This document shows positions 63,270 to 64,000 of a stretch of DNA of 64,000 bases, piece by piece. Source of the DNA: Pseudomonas mosselii (lineage in GTDB: Bacteria > Pseudomonadota > Gammaproteobacteria > Pseudomonadales > Pseudomonadaceae); contig NZ_CP081966.1 of the NCBI RefSeq assembly GCF_019823065.1, forward strand, positions 310,001 to 374,000, in the 5' to 3' direction. The notes below the pieces were generated by a model, which worked only from the letters and a program-made list of their open reading frames with translations, had not been told where the DNA came from and did no database searches. Each line of letters starts with the position of its first letter. The stretch's first letter is position 1. The position numbers and the translations under genes were made by a program.

Positions 63270-63677
63270 ATGTTGTTCCCCATTGCGATTCTCCCCGGTG
63301 ACGATAAACATGCCTGGGGTGTGGAAGTCCCTGACATTCCAGGCTGTTTCTCGTCCGGCGAGGACCTCGACAACGTCATTGCCATGGCCCGCGAGGCCAT
63401 CGAAGGCCACATCGAACTGCTGGCCCAGGACCAGCAGGAGATTCCCAAGGCCAGCCTGGTCAGCGTGCACGCGGCGAATCCGGCCTATGCCGGCTGTACC
63501 TGGGCGCTGATCGACATCACCCGTTACCTGGGCAAGGCCGAGAAGCTCAACATCACGCTGCCGGCGTATTTGCTCACCCGCATCGACGCGTACGTGCAGA
63601 ACCACCCGGAGCACAAGAGCCGTTCAGGCTTCCTGGCCGAAGCGGCGCTCAGGATCTTGCAGGGGGACTGCAAGTGA
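63270..63677 (+). CDS. HicB-family antitoxin-like protein without adjacent HicA
   Basis: A 135-aa protein. The N-terminal HicB fold reads AWGVEVPDIPGCFSSGEDLDNVIAMAREAIEGHIELL, and the C-terminal ribbon-helix-helix is LNITLPAYLLTRIDAYVQNHPEHKSRSGFLAEAALRIL. Upstream there are only 118 bases to the oxygenase gene, too few for a HicA toxin (~60 aa), and the downstream gap is 90 bases. It appears solitary, so it may act as a DNA-binding regulator or pair with a distant HicA. Confidence 0.85.
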   Translation: MLFPIAILPGDDKHAWGVEVPDIPGCFSSGEDLDNVIAMAREAIEGHIELLAQDQQEIPKASLVSVHAANPAYAGCTWALIDITRYLGKAEKLNITLPAYLLTRIDAYVQNHPEHKSRSGFLAEAALRILQGDCK

Positions 63678-63767
63678 TCGGGCGCTCGCGTCCAACGGTA
63701 GGCGCACGCTGACGCACAATTCGCCATCGTTTCAGTCCGATCGAGATCTGTAGTTTTAAGGGCCGGA

Positions 63768-63980
63768 TCAACCTGCGTTTGATTGGCGATCCGGGTGGGG
63801 GTCGATTGGCCTGTCGAGGTGATCGTCCAGTTGGTTCCAATCCTCCCCGAACAACTCCACCGGATGCATGGTCCGGTCCGCGCCGTTGCCGCATGCCAGT
63901 GCCTTGGCCGGGCAGTACAGGTCGCAGCCCCAGCAGATCCGTTCGGGATGGCTGGGGTTGCTGGGAAATCGCTTGGCCAT
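63768..63980 (-). CDS. DUF3079 small cysteine-rich protein
   Basis: A 70-aa protein with NPSHPERICWGCDLYCPAKALACGNG, four cysteines arranged like a metal-binding knuckle, then PVELFGEDW. This matches the DUF3079 family. ATG 63980 follows GGAGGG; ATG 63992 is the alternative. Function unknown. Gap 63678-63767 shows nothing else. Confidence 0.8.
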   Translation of the reverse strand: MAKRFPSNPSHPERICWGCDLYCPAKALACGNGADRTMHPVELFGEDWNQLDDHLDRPIDPHPDRQSNAG

Positions 63981-64000
63981 GTTTCCCTCCATGAAGTGAA

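Overview
The window is about 64 kb of high-GC chromosome from a Pseudomonas, most likely of the P. putida group. The evidence is the protein content (a SpuB-to-SpuH polyamine locus, OscA, a CadA/CadR pair with the canonical CadR cysteines, PtsP-RppH), gene orders that match those known from Pseudomonas, and many copies of the short inverted REP elements (cores such as GCGGGCTTGCCCCGC and GGAGCGGCCTTGTGTCGCG) typical of P. putida genomes. No rRNA, tRNA, insertion sequence, phage or CRISPR array was recognised. Nearly everything looks like core genome; the clearest accessory unit is a nuclease-bacteriocin/immunity pair.

Layout. 1-8.2 kb: polyamine uptake and catabolism operon (spuB partial, spuC, then the ABC transporter spuDEFGH), with a stem-loop in each of the first intergenic gaps. 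8.2-14.8 kb: a reverse-strand AAA ATPase, then a three-gene RND efflux operon with two membrane-fusion proteins (TriABC-like). 15.0-27.6 kb: a run of sulfur-acquisition genes, oscA-sbp-cysTWA (sulfate), tonB-exbB-exbD, an RBBP9-type hydrolase with a degenerate sigma54 activator-like AAA+ protein, a MetQ-like binding protein, and a four-gene ABC operon whose binding protein resembles the cysteine-binding protein CjaA. The blocks are preceded by strikingly AT-rich leaders, two of which hold inverted repeats, suggesting one sulfur-starvation regulon. 27.6-31.5 kb: an alpha/beta hydrolase, an HacB-like acylase (candidate quorum-quenching enzyme) and a sugar O-acetyltransferase. 31.5-34.0 kb: S-type pyocin/colicin-E9-like DNase bacteriocin with its immunity gene. 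34-39 kb: small conserved genes, including an EF-Tu prolyl-hydroxylase-like oxygenase and an unusually short periplasmic binding protein.

39-42.7 kb: a LysR regulator, cadA and divergent cadR with a clear CadR operator. 42.8-52.9 kb: housekeeping genes thyA, lgt, a TSUP permease, an NRDE protein, ptsP, rppH, a HAD phosphatase, a DUF2269 protein, ilvA and rpiA. 52.9-58.5 kb: two tandem SdiA-regulated-type proteins, a FAH-family hydrolase and a D-2-hydroxyglutarate dehydrogenase-like flavoprotein divergent from serA, a pairing that makes metabolic sense because SerA can make D-2-hydroxyglutarate. 58.6-63.2 kb: a 2-aminoethylphosphonate-type ABC transporter followed by a PhnZ-like HD-domain oxygenase. 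The window ends with an apparently solitary HicB antitoxin-like gene and a DUF3079 protein.

Functions were assigned by recognising motifs and remembered family sequences; no database search was run. Start codons were moved inward where a ribosome binding site, signal peptide or ATGA overlap favoured it.
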